Notes: generated from the sequence alone by a model not told the origin. Shown: positions 32,662 to 41,241, counted from the first letter of the stretch. The stretch: DNA of 52,499 nt from Treponema sp. (GCA_009780855.1 WQZG01000014.1:1-52499), one strand, 5' to 3'. Numbers and translations are program-made.

Positions 32662-33396
32662 TTATGTCTTGTTTCCAAGATAGGCTTCAATCAGGCGCTG
32701 GTTATTTACAAGCTCCGAAGCCGGACCTTCCATACTTATTTTGCCCAATTCAAGAACCAGCGCGTAATCGGCTATCTTTAACGTTTGCAGCGCATTCTGT
32801 TCGACTATCAGTATGGTGGTTCCCTGTCCGCTGATTTCCTTGATGCATTTAAAAATATTTTTAACAATAATCGGCGCAAGTCCAAGGGACGGTTCATCCA
32901 GAATTAGAAGTTTTGGGCTGGACATAAGGGAGCGGCCGATGGCGAGCATTTGCTGTTCGCCGCCGGACAATGTATTTGCCTGCTGCCTGCGCCGTTCCTT
33001 TAATACCGGAAACATTTCGTAAACATATTCCTGGTTTTGCTTCGCGGTCTTAACACCGACCCCTGTTTTTTTACCCAGGCTGTAGGTTCCCACAATAAGG
33101 TTTTCTTCCACCGTAAGGCCGATTAAAATCTGCCTTCCCTCCGGACAATGCGATATGCCCATTTTGGCAATGGAATAAATACTTTTACCGACAATGTTTT
33201 TACCTTCAAAAAGTACTTCGCCTGTTTTGGGTTTCTTGATTCCGGAGATCGTTCTAAGCGTTGTGCTTTTACCCGCGCCGTTGGCTCCGAGAATCGCGAA
33301 TATCTGGCCCCTGCCGACATTAAAATTTATTCCCTTTACAGCCTGGATTGCGCCGTATTCTACGGAAAAATTTTTTACCTCAAGTATGTTATCCAT
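32662..33396 (-). CDS. livF: Branched-chain amino acid-type ABC transporter ATP-binding protein LivF
   Basis: 244 aa from the ATG at 33396, which overlaps the TGA of the fusion gene (TGATG). Walker A GANGAGKST, signature LSGGEQQMLAIGRSL and Walker B LLILDEPSLGLAP are intact, and the H-loop reads LIVEQNA. This is the LivF-type partner of the LivG domain fused to LivM upstream. It energises import at the inner membrane. Confidence 0.92.
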   Translation of the reverse strand: MDNILEVKNFSVEYGAIQAVKGINFNVGRGQIFAILGANGAGKSTTLRTISGIKKPKTGEVLFEGKNIVGKSIYSIAKMGISHCPEGRQILIGLTVEENLIVGTYSLGKKTGVGVKTAKQNQEYVYEMFPVLKERRRQQANTLSGGEQQMLAIGRSLMSSPKLLILDEPSLGLAPIIVKNIFKCIKEISGQGTTILIVEQNALQTLKIADYALVLELGKISMEGPASELVNNQRLIEAYLGNKT

Positions 33397-35456
33397 CACT
33401 CTACCCCCAGGTAGGCTTCCTGAACTGTTCTGCTTTCCTGAATTTCTTTGGGTGTGCCAAGCGCGAGTTCTTTGCCGAATGATATTGCGCAAATTCGATC
33501 GCAGACATTCATTACCAGGCCCATGTCATGTTCGACCAGGAAAATTGTCGCGTCCTGTTCCCTGGCGATCTGTTTGATCAGAAGTGTAAGATCGGCAGTT
33601 TCTTTTTCGTTGAGGCCGGCGGCCGGTTCGTCAAGAATTATCAGGGAAGCGTTTGCCATCAGTGTGCGCGCGAGTTCGATTCGTTTAAGAACGCCGTACG
33701 GCATTCCGACCGGATATGAATCTTTTAAATGCAGCAGGTCCATACGCTCAAGAATACCCAGCGCCTTTTGGGTCAGCACCGCGTTCTCCCGTCTTAGCAT
33801 TGGCGAAGAAAACATATGCGAAAAGAACCCGGTATAATACTGGGTGTGGGCAGCTATCAAAAGATTTTCCAGTACTGTAAGTTCATTGACAAGCTCAATA
33901 TTCTGAAACGTCCTAACGATTCCCAGCTTTATAATATCGTGAACACGGTATTTGTTCAGATGCAGGGTCCGGCCGTGGCGATCGTTGAATAAAACATCCC
34001 CCGAAGTAGGTTTATAGAATTGGGTTATACAATTGAACACGGTTGTCTTTCCCGCGCCGTTGGGTCCTATAAGGCCGAATATTTCACCTTTCATTACATC
34101 AAATGATAGGTTATCAACGGCCTTGAGGCCTCCGAAGTGCATGCTTAAATTGTCCAGCCTAAGGGCGATTTCCTTTTGCAGTCCGGCGTTCTGTCTGGAA
34201 ACTGCGGCATTCATCTTTGCTTCGTTTTTCGCTGCTTTTTTTGCGGCATATACACTGTAATCGGCTTCCAGTTTTTTTAACCTGGCTTCTGCTTTGGCCA
34301 GTTGTTCCTGTGATAAAACATTTACCGGTTTAGGGTCAGCCTGTTTGGCCGCGGCCTGTTCAGCGGCTTTTACATTACCGCCTGCCGTAACTGCAGCCTT
34401 TCTGTTTTTTTGCGCTGTAATAAATTTATTAATAAGCTGGGTGATTCCTCCGGGGAAGAACATTACCACCACGATTATCAGTATTCCAGAGATTACACTC
34501 ATTATCCAGGAGTTGTTCCGCAAAAAAAGGATGTTCTGGAAAAACAGCGGCGTCAGTCCGAATATTATCAGCACTCCCAGGAGAACGCCCCAGATTGATT
34601 TTGCGCCGCCTACAAGACAGGCAGCTAGTATGTTCAGCGAGAACATTAGAGTCCACTGAACAGGATCGGTGTACTGGCCGTAAATCATGTGCAGCGCTCC
34701 GGCAACCTGCGCGAATGCCGTTGCAAGGATAAAAGCAAACAGCCGGTATTTTAACAGGCTTATACCCATTGCCTGCGCCGCAGAAGTGCTGTTCTTCATC
34801 GCGAGCATCGCACGGCCCGTGGGACTGGTAATCAGGTTGGAAGTAAGCATCATCAGCAAGACCAGCACGGCCGTGACTATATAGTAGAGCATTGAAATAT
34901 TTGTGCGTATATTAATTAAATTCGGCAGAAGGTGAATGTACGGTGTCCGCATGCCGTTGGGCCCGCCGGTCCAGCCGGCATTGAGGAACATCTGCCCCAG
35001 TACTTCCGACAGGCCAAGGGTTACAATGGCAAGGAAAAGCCCCTCAATCCGCAGCGAAATAAAACCGACTATCGTACCCAAAATAACGGCGACCGCGAGA
35101 ACAAAAATCAGTATCAGCCAGAACGGCAAAGCGGTCCAGGTATTGAGTATATACCCGGTTATATAGGCGCCCAATCCGGCGAATCCTGCGGTGCCCAGGC
35201 TTGAAAGTCCGGCGTAGCCAAGCAGAAAACTAAATCCCAGGGCGGCGACCGCGTAGATCATTGTTTGGCCCAGAGCTTTGGCAAAAGAATAATTGAGAAG
35301 GCCTGCTTTCTGTAAAAGCTGAATCATGATCATTGCGATTCCAAAAACCAAAAAACCAAAAAACGGATGAGAGGTTATCCTCCTGAATTTTGGTCTCGAA
35401 TCCAGCAATACCTGTTCCGCGTTTATGGAAGTTTTATTATCGTTAAGTGTCTGCAT
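33396..35456 (-). CDS. livM: LivM permease - LivG ATPase fusion
   Basis: 686 aa. Residues about 30-350 are a LivM-type permease with 8-10 membrane spans. Residues about 350-425 form an Ala/Lys/Glu-rich, probably coiled linker (LAKAEARLKKLEADYSVYAA). Residues about 430-686 are a LivG ATPase: Walker A GPNGAGKTT, signature region MPYGVLKRIELARTL in place of LSGGQ, Walker B LIILDEPAAGLN, and the LivG C-terminal EAYLG. LivM and LivG are usually separate genes. The fusion fixes a 1:1 stoichiometry. There is no frameshift between the halves. It starts 3 bp after livH. Confidence 0.9.
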   Translation of the reverse strand: MQTLNDNKTSINAEQVLLDSRPKFRRITSHPFFGFLVFGIAMIMIQLLQKAGLLNYSFAKALGQTMIYAVAALGFSFLLGYAGLSSLGTAGFAGLGAYITGYILNTWTALPFWLILIFVLAVAVILGTIVGFISLRIEGLFLAIVTLGLSEVLGQMFLNAGWTGGPNGMRTPYIHLLPNLINIRTNISMLYYIVTAVLVLLMMLTSNLITSPTGRAMLAMKNSTSAAQAMGISLLKYRLFAFILATAFAQVAGALHMIYGQYTDPVQWTLMFSLNILAACLVGGAKSIWGVLLGVLIIFGLTPLFFQNILFLRNNSWIMSVISGILIIVVVMFFPGGITQLINKFITAQKNRKAAVTAGGNVKAAEQAAAKQADPKPVNVLSQEQLAKAEARLKKLEADYSVYAAKKAAKNEAKMNAAVSRQNAGLQKEIALRLDNLSMHFGGLKAVDNLSFDVMKGEIFGLIGPNGAGKTTVFNCITQFYKPTSGDVLFNDRHGRTLHLNKYRVHDIIKLGIVRTFQNIELVNELTVLENLLIAAHTQYYTGFFSHMFSSPMLRRENAVLTQKALGILERMDLLHLKDSYPVGMPYGVLKRIELARTLMANASLIILDEPAAGLNEKETADLTLLIKQIAREQDATIFLVEHDMGLVMNVCDRICAISFGKELALGTPKEIQESRTVQEAYLGVE

Positions 35457-35459
35457 AGA

Positions 35460-36350
35460 TTATACCTTCCTGATAAACTTTTTACCGAATATCCCGTTGG
35501 GCCGAATCAGGATTACCAGCATTATTATAACGAACGAAATAAGCGCCGCCCATTTTGGGGTAAAAACGGCCGAGTAATTGAGAAGCAGTGAGATTATTAC
35601 GCAGCCTGTAATTGGAGCCCAAAAGCTCGTTACGCCTCCAAGTACACAGGCCAAAAAGCTGAAAATCTGAATCTGCCCCATCATGTTGGCGTTAAGCGCC
35701 ATGGCTGTCGATGATCCGGCAACCGCGACAAAGACACCGGCAATTCCCCATGTGGCCCCTGTTACCAGTTTGGTATTTACGCCCATCATCTGGGCAACTG
35801 TCTCGTTGGAAGCGGTAGAGCGCAGCGCAATTCCCCAAATTGTAAATTTGAGGGCCGCAAAAAGGATGGAAAGGCCTATAACCGCGGTTAATACGCAGAT
35901 AAACGCGTGTTCTGTAATGTAGAGGCTCTGCCCCAAAAATGAGAACTCAATGTTCTGGTATGTGAACTTCGGAACCGTCGGGGTGCGTGTTGTAATGGAA
36001 ACAAAAATCGGCGGCATTATCGCGTAAAAAATCATCATCAAACCCATGGTGATCATTTGTTTGCCCTGCGGGGTCACCGAACGGCCCTGCCTTATAATAC
36101 CGGCGTCGATGGTATAACCGATGCAGAATGCTATCAGGGCGCCGAACGCAATCGCAATCCAGAAAGGCAATTGCGGGTAAACGTATAATACCAGGTTGGA
36201 AGAAAAAAACGCGGAGAACGTTCCCATCATTCCCTGGGCGAAATTCGTGGTTGTGGACGTACGCAGAATAAGCACAATGCCGATGGTTGCCATTGAATAG
36301 ATGGCGATATTTTGCAGGCTGTTGATGAATGTTTGCAAAATGAGCTGCAT
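35460..36350 (-). CDS. livH: Branched-chain amino acid-type ABC transporter permease LivH
   Basis: 296 aa, with about eight membrane spans. Typical LivH elements: MQLILQTFINSLQNIAIYSM at the start, LRTSTTTNFAQGMMGTFSAF, and GGVTSFWAPITGCVI near the end. AAGGAAAT precedes the ATG. It is the first gene of livH-livMG-livF-tetR. Its consensus promoter lies upstream, with an operator-like half-palindrome between promoter and gene. Confidence 0.92.
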   Translation of the reverse strand: MQLILQTFINSLQNIAIYSMATIGIVLILRTSTTTNFAQGMMGTFSAFFSSNLVLYVYPQLPFWIAIAFGALIAFCIGYTIDAGIIRQGRSVTPQGKQMITMGLMMIFYAIMPPIFVSITTRTPTVPKFTYQNIEFSFLGQSLYITEHAFICVLTAVIGLSILFAALKFTIWGIALRSTASNETVAQMMGVNTKLVTGATWGIAGVFVAVAGSSTAMALNANMMGQIQIFSFLACVLGGVTSFWAPITGCVIISLLLNYSAVFTPKWAALISFVIIMLVILIRPNGIFGKKFIRKV

Positions 36351-36369
36351 ATTATTTCCTTGCTTTTAC

Positions 36370-36384
36370 ATGAACTTTATTCAT
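36370..36384. promoter_or_regulatory. Single operator-like site in the livH leader
   Basis: ATGAACTTTATTCAT, matching the ATGAA...TTCAT arms of the array at 36507-36553 with one arm mismatch. It lies downstream of the livH -10, where bound repressor would act as a roadblock. Confidence 0.5.
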
Positions 36385-36410
36385 ATATTAATTTAATTAC
36401 CTGTAATTTA

Positions 36411-36439
36411 AATATAATCATCTATCGCCGGCTTGTCAA
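36411..36439 (-). promoter_or_regulatory. livH operon promoter
   Basis: Minus-strand -35 TTGACA (36439-36434), exactly 17-bp spacer, -10 TATATT (36416-36411): a near-consensus sigma-70 promoter. Predicted leader about 55 nt. Confidence 0.75.
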
Positions 36440-36471
36440 ACAAAAAAATTGTAAAAAAACACAGCGGAAAG

Positions 36472-36500
36472 TTGACAGATTTCCAATACTGTATTATCTT
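36472..36500 (+). promoter_or_regulatory. Thiolase operon promoter
   Basis: -35 TTGACA (36472-36477), 17-bp spacer, -10 TATCTT (36495-36500). The predicted start falls at the first palindrome of the operator array. Confidence 0.6.
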
Positions 36501-36506
36501 GTAAAT

Positions 36507-36553
36507 ATGAACATTGTTCATAATGAATATTATTCATCATGAACAATGTTCAT
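36507..36553. promoter_or_regulatory. Triple palindromic operator array
   Basis: Three 15-bp palindromes: ATGAACATTGTTCAT (36507-36521), ATGAATATTATTCAT (36523-36537) and ATGAACAATGTTCAT (36539-36553). Their centres are exactly 16 bp apart and the third is the reverse complement of the first, so the whole 47 bp is nearly one palindrome. It sits at the predicted start site of the thiolase operon. Probable binding site for the TetR protein encoded at 32020-32655. Confidence 0.75.
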
Positions 36554-36601
36554 AATATAAAATTATCGGTCTAAAATTTACCTTATCGGGCAGGCAGCAA
36601 A

Positions 36602-37807
36602 ATGGAGAAAATTTACATTGTGGACGGTTTGAGAACTCCCATAGGTTCCTTTATGGGAAGTCTTAAAACACTTTCTGCGCCAAAACTGGGTTCGGCGGTC
36701 ATAAGGGCGCTTTTGGCCAATAACGGCCTTAAAGGCTCCGAGGTAAACGAAGTTATCGTTGGCAACGCCATGGGCGCAGGTGAGGGAATGGGTCCCGGCA
36801 GACAGGCGGCAATCGGCGGGGGTATCCCGGTTGAAGTGCCGGCGTACAGCATCAATATACTCTGCTGCAGCGGCATGAAGGCCATAATGAACGCGATGTC
36901 GGAGATTGTCGCCGGGAACGCAGATTTATGCATAGCCGGCGGTATGGAGAGCATGACAAACGCGCCCTATATTATGCCAGCAAAAATCCGGGGAGGCGCC
37001 AAAATGGGAGATCTTACCCTGCATGACGCCATGCTGCTGGACGGCCTTACCGACGCGTTTAACAACTACCATATGGCAATAACCGCGGAAAACATCGCGG
37101 AAATGCATAAAATTACAAGGGAAGCCCAGGACGAGTTCGCCCTCAATTCCCAGCACAAGGCCATAAAAGCCGTGGATTCAGGCGAGTTCAAGGACGAAAT
37201 CGTCCCGATGGAAATTGTTGACGGTAAAAATACTTTTACCTTTGATACCGACGAGTATCCCAACCGCACAACCAACGCTGAAAAACTTGCCAAACTGCGG
37301 GCGGCGTTTAAAAGCGACGGTACCATTACCGCCGGCAATTCTTCCGGCATAAACGACGGCGCGGCCTTTGTCATTGTCGCCTCCGAATCCGCACTTAAAA
37401 AATTCAGCTTAAAGCCAAAAGCCCAAATCATCGCAGCAGCCCAGGCAGGTATCGATCCCAAAATCATGGGGCTCGGCCCTGTGCAGGCAATAGGCACTGC
37501 CCTTAAGCGCGCCGGAATGAAACTTTCTGACATGAATTTTATTGAGCTTAACGAAGCTTTTGCCGCGCAGAGCCTTGGCGTAATACGTGAAATCTCGCAG
37601 AACCACGGGGAAAAAGAGGCGGCAATCATAAACCGCTGTAATGTAAACGGCGGCGCAATTGCCCTGGGCCACCCGCTTGGCTGCACCGGAGCGCGGATCA
37701 CAATAACCCTTATGAATATTTTAAAAAAGCGAAATGCCCAATACGGTCTGGCCAGTTTGTGTGCCGGAGGCGGTATGGGTACAGCGCTGATCATAAAAAA
37801 TATTTAA
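36602..37807 (+). CDS. Acetyl-CoA C-acyltransferase (thiolase)
   Basis: 401 aa. The nucleophile is Cys89 in ILCCSGMKAI; the second active-site block is NVNGGAIALGHPLGCTGAR and the C-terminal Cys is in SLCAGGGMG. Length and RTPIGSFMGSL at the N-terminus fit biosynthetic/degradative thiolases of the AtoB/PhaA type. It condenses two acetyl-CoA to acetoacetyl-CoA or cleaves 3-oxoacyl-CoA. It is the first gene of an operon with an SDR reductase and a KASIII-like enzyme. Direction of flux is not evident. Confidence 0.93.
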   Translation: MEKIYIVDGLRTPIGSFMGSLKTLSAPKLGSAVIRALLANNGLKGSEVNEVIVGNAMGAGEGMGPGRQAAIGGGIPVEVPAYSINILCCSGMKAIMNAMSEIVAGNADLCIAGGMESMTNAPYIMPAKIRGGAKMGDLTLHDAMLLDGLTDAFNNYHMAITAENIAEMHKITREAQDEFALNSQHKAIKAVDSGEFKDEIVPMEIVDGKNTFTFDTDEYPNRTTNAEKLAKLRAAFKSDGTITAGNSSGINDGAAFVIVASESALKKFSLKPKAQIIAAAQAGIDPKIMGLGPVQAIGTALKRAGMKLSDMNFIELNEAFAAQSLGVIREISQNHGEKEAAIINRCNVNGGAIALGHPLGCTGARITITLMNILKKRNAQYGLASLCAGGGMGTALIIKNI

Positions 37808-37833
37808 ACCTAAAAATTGACAGGAGGAATCTG

Positions 37834-38553
37834 ATGAATTTAAACGGAAAAACCGCTGTAATAACCGGCGGCGCGCGCGGCCTGGGAGCGGAAATGGCAA
37901 AACTGTTCGCTGAGAACGGCGCCAGGGTAATTGCCTGCGACATGAATGAACTTCAGTATACATGCGCGGATGTGGAATTTTACAAACTTGATGTAACCAA
38001 TACTGAGGCCTGTAAAAAAATGAGCGAGTACGCGGTTGAAAAATACAAAAAAATTGACATCCTCGTAAACAACGCCGGCATTACCAAAGACGCCATGACA
38101 AAAAAAATGACCGACGAGATGTGGGACATGGTTATCGCTGTTAACCTAAAGGGCGTTTTTAACATGACCAAATTTATCGGCCCGCACATGGAAGAAACCG
38201 GCGGCGGCAGCATTATCAACATTTCCAGTGTTGTCGGTGAGTACGGCAACATAGGCCAGGTCAACTACGCAGCGTCCAAGGGCGGAGTTATTTCCATGGC
38301 AAAAACCTGGGCAAAAGAATTCGCCCGCAAGGGAGTCCCTGTGCGCTGCAACGCAATCGCTCCCGGTTATATTTTAACCGACATCCTCAAGACCGTCCCG
38401 CAGGAACTGCTTGATAAATTTGCCGCCTCAACCATGCTTGGCCGTCTTGGCCGCCCCGATGAAATTGCCAAAGCCGCGCTGTTTTTGGCAAGCGATGACG
38501 CTTCATATATTACCGGTACAGTGCTTTCGGTTAACGGCGGAATGAGGTTATGA
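37834..38553 (+). CDS. SDR-family 3-oxoacyl-(CoA/ACP) reductase, FabG/PhaB-like
   Basis: 239 aa from the ATG at 37834, behind AGGAGG. The Rossmann motif is TGGARGLGAEMA (about 11-22), NNAGIT is near 84, and the catalytic YxxxK is in NYAASKGG with the upstream Ser of ISSV. It reduces a 3-oxoacyl thioester or oxidises the 3-hydroxy form, using NAD(P). Next to a thiolase it probably acts on acetoacetyl-CoA/3-hydroxybutyryl-CoA. Its stop overlaps the next start by 4 bp. Confidence 0.9.
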   Translation: MNLNGKTAVITGGARGLGAEMAKLFAENGARVIACDMNELQYTCADVEFYKLDVTNTEACKKMSEYAVEKYKKIDILVNNAGITKDAMTKKMTDEMWDMVIAVNLKGVFNMTKFIGPHMEETGGGSIINISSVVGEYGNIGQVNYAASKGGVISMAKTWAKEFARKGVPVRCNAIAPGYILTDILKTVPQELLDKFAASTMLGRLGRPDEIAKAALFLASDDASYITGTVLSVNGGMRL

Positions 38554-39572
38554 CCCAAACAAATCACGCCGGAATTGTTGGCACAGGCATTTATTTCCCC
38601 CGGCCCAGGATGAGCGCGGCAGAAATTTCCAAAGCGACAGGCGGCGTCTGGAGCGAACAGGCCGTTATAGAAAAACTTGGTATCGTAAGCAAACCAATTC
38701 CCGGGCCGGAAGACGGCACCCAGGAAATGGGAGCAAAGGCAGCGCTTGACTGTTTAAAAAATACCGGTGTTGACGCCGCAGATATCGACCTGATTTTATG
38801 CATAGGCGAAGAGTGGAAAGAATATCCGCTTACAACATCGGCCCTTTACATCCAGGACAGGATCGGAGCGGTTAATGCCTGGGGTATTGATGTTCAGAAC
38901 CGCTGCTGTACCTGCTGCGCCGCGATTAAAATGGCGGCCGATATGCTTATAGCAGATCCGGAAATAAACACCGCGATGATTGTGGGCGGTTACAGAAACG
39001 GCGACTTTGTTGATTATACGGACAAAGATATGTCCATGATGTATGATCTCGCGGCCGGCGCCGGCGCCATGATCCTCAAAAAGAACTATGGCAAAAATAT
39101 GGTGCTTGGTTCGCATATAATTGCGGACGGGTCCCTGGCAAGAACGGCCGGTGTAAAAATCGGCGGCATCTGCGAGCCTTTCAGCAGTGACAATATTGAA
39201 GCCGGTTATAAATCGCTTAAACTTTTTGACGCGCAAAAAATGAAGGACCGCCTTAACGAAGTAAGTATGCCCAACTGGTATAAATGTATTGACGAAAGCC
39301 TGCGCAAAGGAGGCATGACCAGGGCCGATATCAGCTATCTTGCCGTGCTTCACTTCAAGAGATCGGCGCATCTGGCGCTGCTAAAGGAACTTGGGCTGCG
39401 GGAAGATCAGTCAATCTATCTGGAGAATTACGGACACCTGGGGCAAATCGATCAGATACTTTCGATACATCTGGGTGTCAAGAGCGGACAGATAAAGGCG
39501 GGCACAAACATTATTACCCTTGCGGCCGGAATCGGTTATGTATGGGCCGCGAATCTGATTCGGTGGGGTTAA
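38550..39572 (+). CDS. Divergent KASIII-like 3-oxoacyl synthase
   Basis: 340 aa, thiolase superfamily, FabH-like. A candidate nucleophile is in the unusual four-Cys cluster RCCTCCAAI (C119, C120, C122, C123). The His is H268 in AVLHFKRSAH and the Asn N293 in ENYGHLGQID, where ordinary FabH has NYGNTSAAS. The C-terminus LAAGIGYVWAANLIRW keeps the KASIII fold end. It probably makes or cleaves a small 3-oxoacyl thioester using CoA rather than ACP. No ACP, FabD or other FAS genes are nearby, which argues against a housekeeping FabH. Confidence 0.8.
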   Translation: MTQTNHAGIVGTGIYFPRPRMSAAEISKATGGVWSEQAVIEKLGIVSKPIPGPEDGTQEMGAKAALDCLKNTGVDAADIDLILCIGEEWKEYPLTTSALYIQDRIGAVNAWGIDVQNRCCTCCAAIKMAADMLIADPEINTAMIVGGYRNGDFVDYTDKDMSMMYDLAAGAGAMILKKNYGKNMVLGSHIIADGSLARTAGVKIGGICEPFSSDNIEAGYKSLKLFDAQKMKDRLNEVSMPNWYKCIDESLRKGGMTRADISYLAVLHFKRSAHLALLKELGLREDQSIYLENYGHLGQIDQILSIHLGVKSGQIKAGTNIITLAAGIGYVWAANLIRWG

Positions 39573-39598
39573 TTAAACGGGGCTAATTTAATTGGGCT

Positions 39599-39621
39599 AA
39601 AGGTAACCTTCAGGTTCCTTT
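39599..39621 (+). terminator. Hairpin between KASIII-like gene and livK-like gene
   Basis: AAAGG-T-AACC, loop TTCA, GGTT-CCTTT, then AATATAATAATTTTT. A weak intrinsic terminator or processing hairpin just upstream of the binding-protein ribosome site; it could set a different level for the binding protein. Confidence 0.5.
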
Positions 39622-39648
39622 AATATAATAATTTTTACGGAGGAAAGT

Positions 39649-40959
39649 ATGAAGAAAGTATTCTTCAGTTTGTTGGCATTGCTTGTGCTTCCGGCGATCG
39701 CGTTCGCGTCCGGCGGAGCGCAGACCCAAAGCAATGAAATTCACATCGGTGCGACCATTTGTTCAGAAGGCGCTTATGCCGCGGTAGGCGTGCCCTACGG
39801 TAATTTTTACAAGGTCTTTGTGGACTATATCAACCAGGCTCCCGAGTATAAAGATTTACTCAAGGGAAGAACGATAAAAGCCACCATTTACGATGACAAG
39901 GGCGACGGCGCGGCCGGCAAGACCTACATCGAAAAACTGATCAACGACGATAAGGTTTTTGCACTCGTTGGAATTCTTGGAACCTGGAACGTAGTCGCTG
40001 CCAAGAACGAACTTGAAACCTGCGGCATCCCTTCGGTTTACTTCGGCACCGGATCAAGCGCCCAGATGTTTGAACCGGCGACAGGTAACCAGAGGTATAT
40101 GATGGGCGTCCAGCCCCTGTACAAAACCGAAGGCCGGTTAATGTACCTGCGCGCTGTAACCCAGTTTCAGAATGTCAAAAAGATCGGCGTAATTTATTCT
40201 ACCGCGGATGACGGCTTAAGTCTGATGAGCGGTATTGAAGCGCAGGCCGCTCTTGATACAAGAGCAGGCAAACCCGCGATCGTTTACCAGCAGATAAGTT
40301 CAACCGACGCGGCTTCCATCGGCCCGCAGGTCACCGCGGTGCAGGACTGCGACGTTATTGTCGCGGCCGGCAACCAGGCTTATTTCAAGGCGATTTATTC
40401 AGCAGCCTACGCGAATTCCGTAGCGCGGCCCAAGCCCATGATTACAACCTATGTAAACGCGTCGCCGACCAACATCCCCACCGAAGCCATCAACCAGGGC
40501 GCAGGCGTTATTTATGCAGCCGCATGGGTTAACTACACCGAAAAAGGAACCGAGAGCGCGGAAGCCGCCCGCAGGCAAAAGGACTACGCGGAGTATTGCA
40601 AGATCGTAGACCAGGATACCAAATACATTCCCGCCTCCGAGAAACAGGCATACAAGGTGAACGCCTACGCGATGAGCTCCTATATAGCCCTCAAGACATT
40701 CCTGATCGGAATCGACAGACTGAACACCTCCGGCAAGCCGCTGACCGCGCAAAATTATCTTGAAGCCATGGAAAGCGCCCGCGTACCGGTAGCGATTTCC
40801 GGCGGCGTTAATTACGCAGGCGGCAGCAGGATCGGGCTTGACGCTCTGGCCTTTATCAAATACCAGCCCCCGGCCTCAGGCCCCGCGGAGAACGGAACTT
40901 TTGTGGATGTTGATCCGATGACATCCATCGATGAACTTATCGCAAGAATGAGCAAGTAG
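39649..40959 (+). CDS. LivK-type periplasmic substrate-binding protein
   Basis: 436 aa. Signal peptide MKKVFFSLLALLVLPAIAFA, with predicted cleavage after AFA and no lipobox Cys. The mature part is a type I periplasmic binding protein: IHIGATICSEGAYAAVG, YDDKGDGAAGKTYIEKLI, KIGVIYSTADDG. Such proteins deliver branched-chain amino acids, amides, or aromatic or short-chain acids to Liv-type transporters. It lies in the rightward operon although the membrane parts run leftward, linking the two arms. GGAGGAAAG precedes the ATG. A clear terminator follows. Confidence 0.9.
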   Translation: MKKVFFSLLALLVLPAIAFASGGAQTQSNEIHIGATICSEGAYAAVGVPYGNFYKVFVDYINQAPEYKDLLKGRTIKATIYDDKGDGAAGKTYIEKLINDDKVFALVGILGTWNVVAAKNELETCGIPSVYFGTGSSAQMFEPATGNQRYMMGVQPLYKTEGRLMYLRAVTQFQNVKKIGVIYSTADDGLSLMSGIEAQAALDTRAGKPAIVYQQISSTDAASIGPQVTAVQDCDVIVAAGNQAYFKAIYSAAYANSVARPKPMITTYVNASPTNIPTEAINQGAGVIYAAAWVNYTEKGTESAEAARRQKDYAEYCKIVDQDTKYIPASEKQAYKVNAYAMSSYIALKTFLIGIDRLNTSGKPLTAQNYLEAMESARVPVAISGGVNYAGGSRIGLDALAFIKYQPPASGPAENGTFVDVDPMTSIDELIARMSK

Positions 40960-40974
40960 AATTAATATAAAATC

Positions 40975-41011
40975 ATCAGGCTATACAGAAATGTATGCCT
41001 GATAATTTTTT
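40975..41011 (+). terminator. Intrinsic terminator after the livK-like gene
   Basis: ATCAGGC-(T)-ATAC, loop, GTAT-GCCTGAT (40975-41003), then AATTTTTT. Eleven pairs with one bulge and a T-tract. Confidence 0.85.
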
Positions 41012-41113
41012 CTGGGGGCCTGGCGGGGAAAATACGCATGTCCCTCTCACGGATCTCAGTATTATTGGTATAAACGCTTTTTTTCTCTGCTTGTATTAAA
41101 CATGACGCGTAGG

Positions 41114-41241
41114 CAAAAATGTATTTATGTCAAAAAAAATACTTGAGGGGTGTCAGTGGGAAAGCCAGGCTGCGATCGAGCAGACTGGTTTCCCGGCTGA
41201 CAGGACCCCAAATATTTTGAATAGACATAAATACATTTTTG
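41114..41241. repeat. 128-nt multi-stem hairpin with perfect 18-bp terminal arms
   Basis: Outer arms CAAAAATGTATTTATGTC (41114-41131) and its exact complement (41224-41241). Inside are nested stems: AAAATA with TATTTT; GGGGT with ACCCC; GTCAG with CTGAC; GGGAAA with TTTCCC; CCAG with CTGG; CTGC with GCAG, closing a GATCGA loop. Small bulges separate the stems. It lies 35 nt before the CoA-transferase ATG, after the livK terminator. It could be a structured 5' leader RNA or a small palindromic mobile element; no coding frame is seen. Confidence 0.85.

Noticed and set aside
36441..36470. A-rich tract as an UP element or DNA bend
   Set aside because: It lies between the two -35 boxes and could help either promoter, but AT-richness is general here and no specific pattern supports it.
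37066..37794. 242-codon antisense frame inside the thiolase gene
   Set aside because: Thiolase catalytic motifs lie on the plus strand over the same bases; codon bias produces the open antisense frame.
38796..39371. 191-codon antisense frame inside the KASIII-like gene
   Set aside because: No family match or ribosome site, and the sense frame has clear KASIII features.
41114..41241. Integron attC site or tRNA-like element
   Set aside because: No attC core RYYYAAC/GTTRRRY pair and no cloverleaf with an anticodon arm; the structure is one long bulged hairpin.
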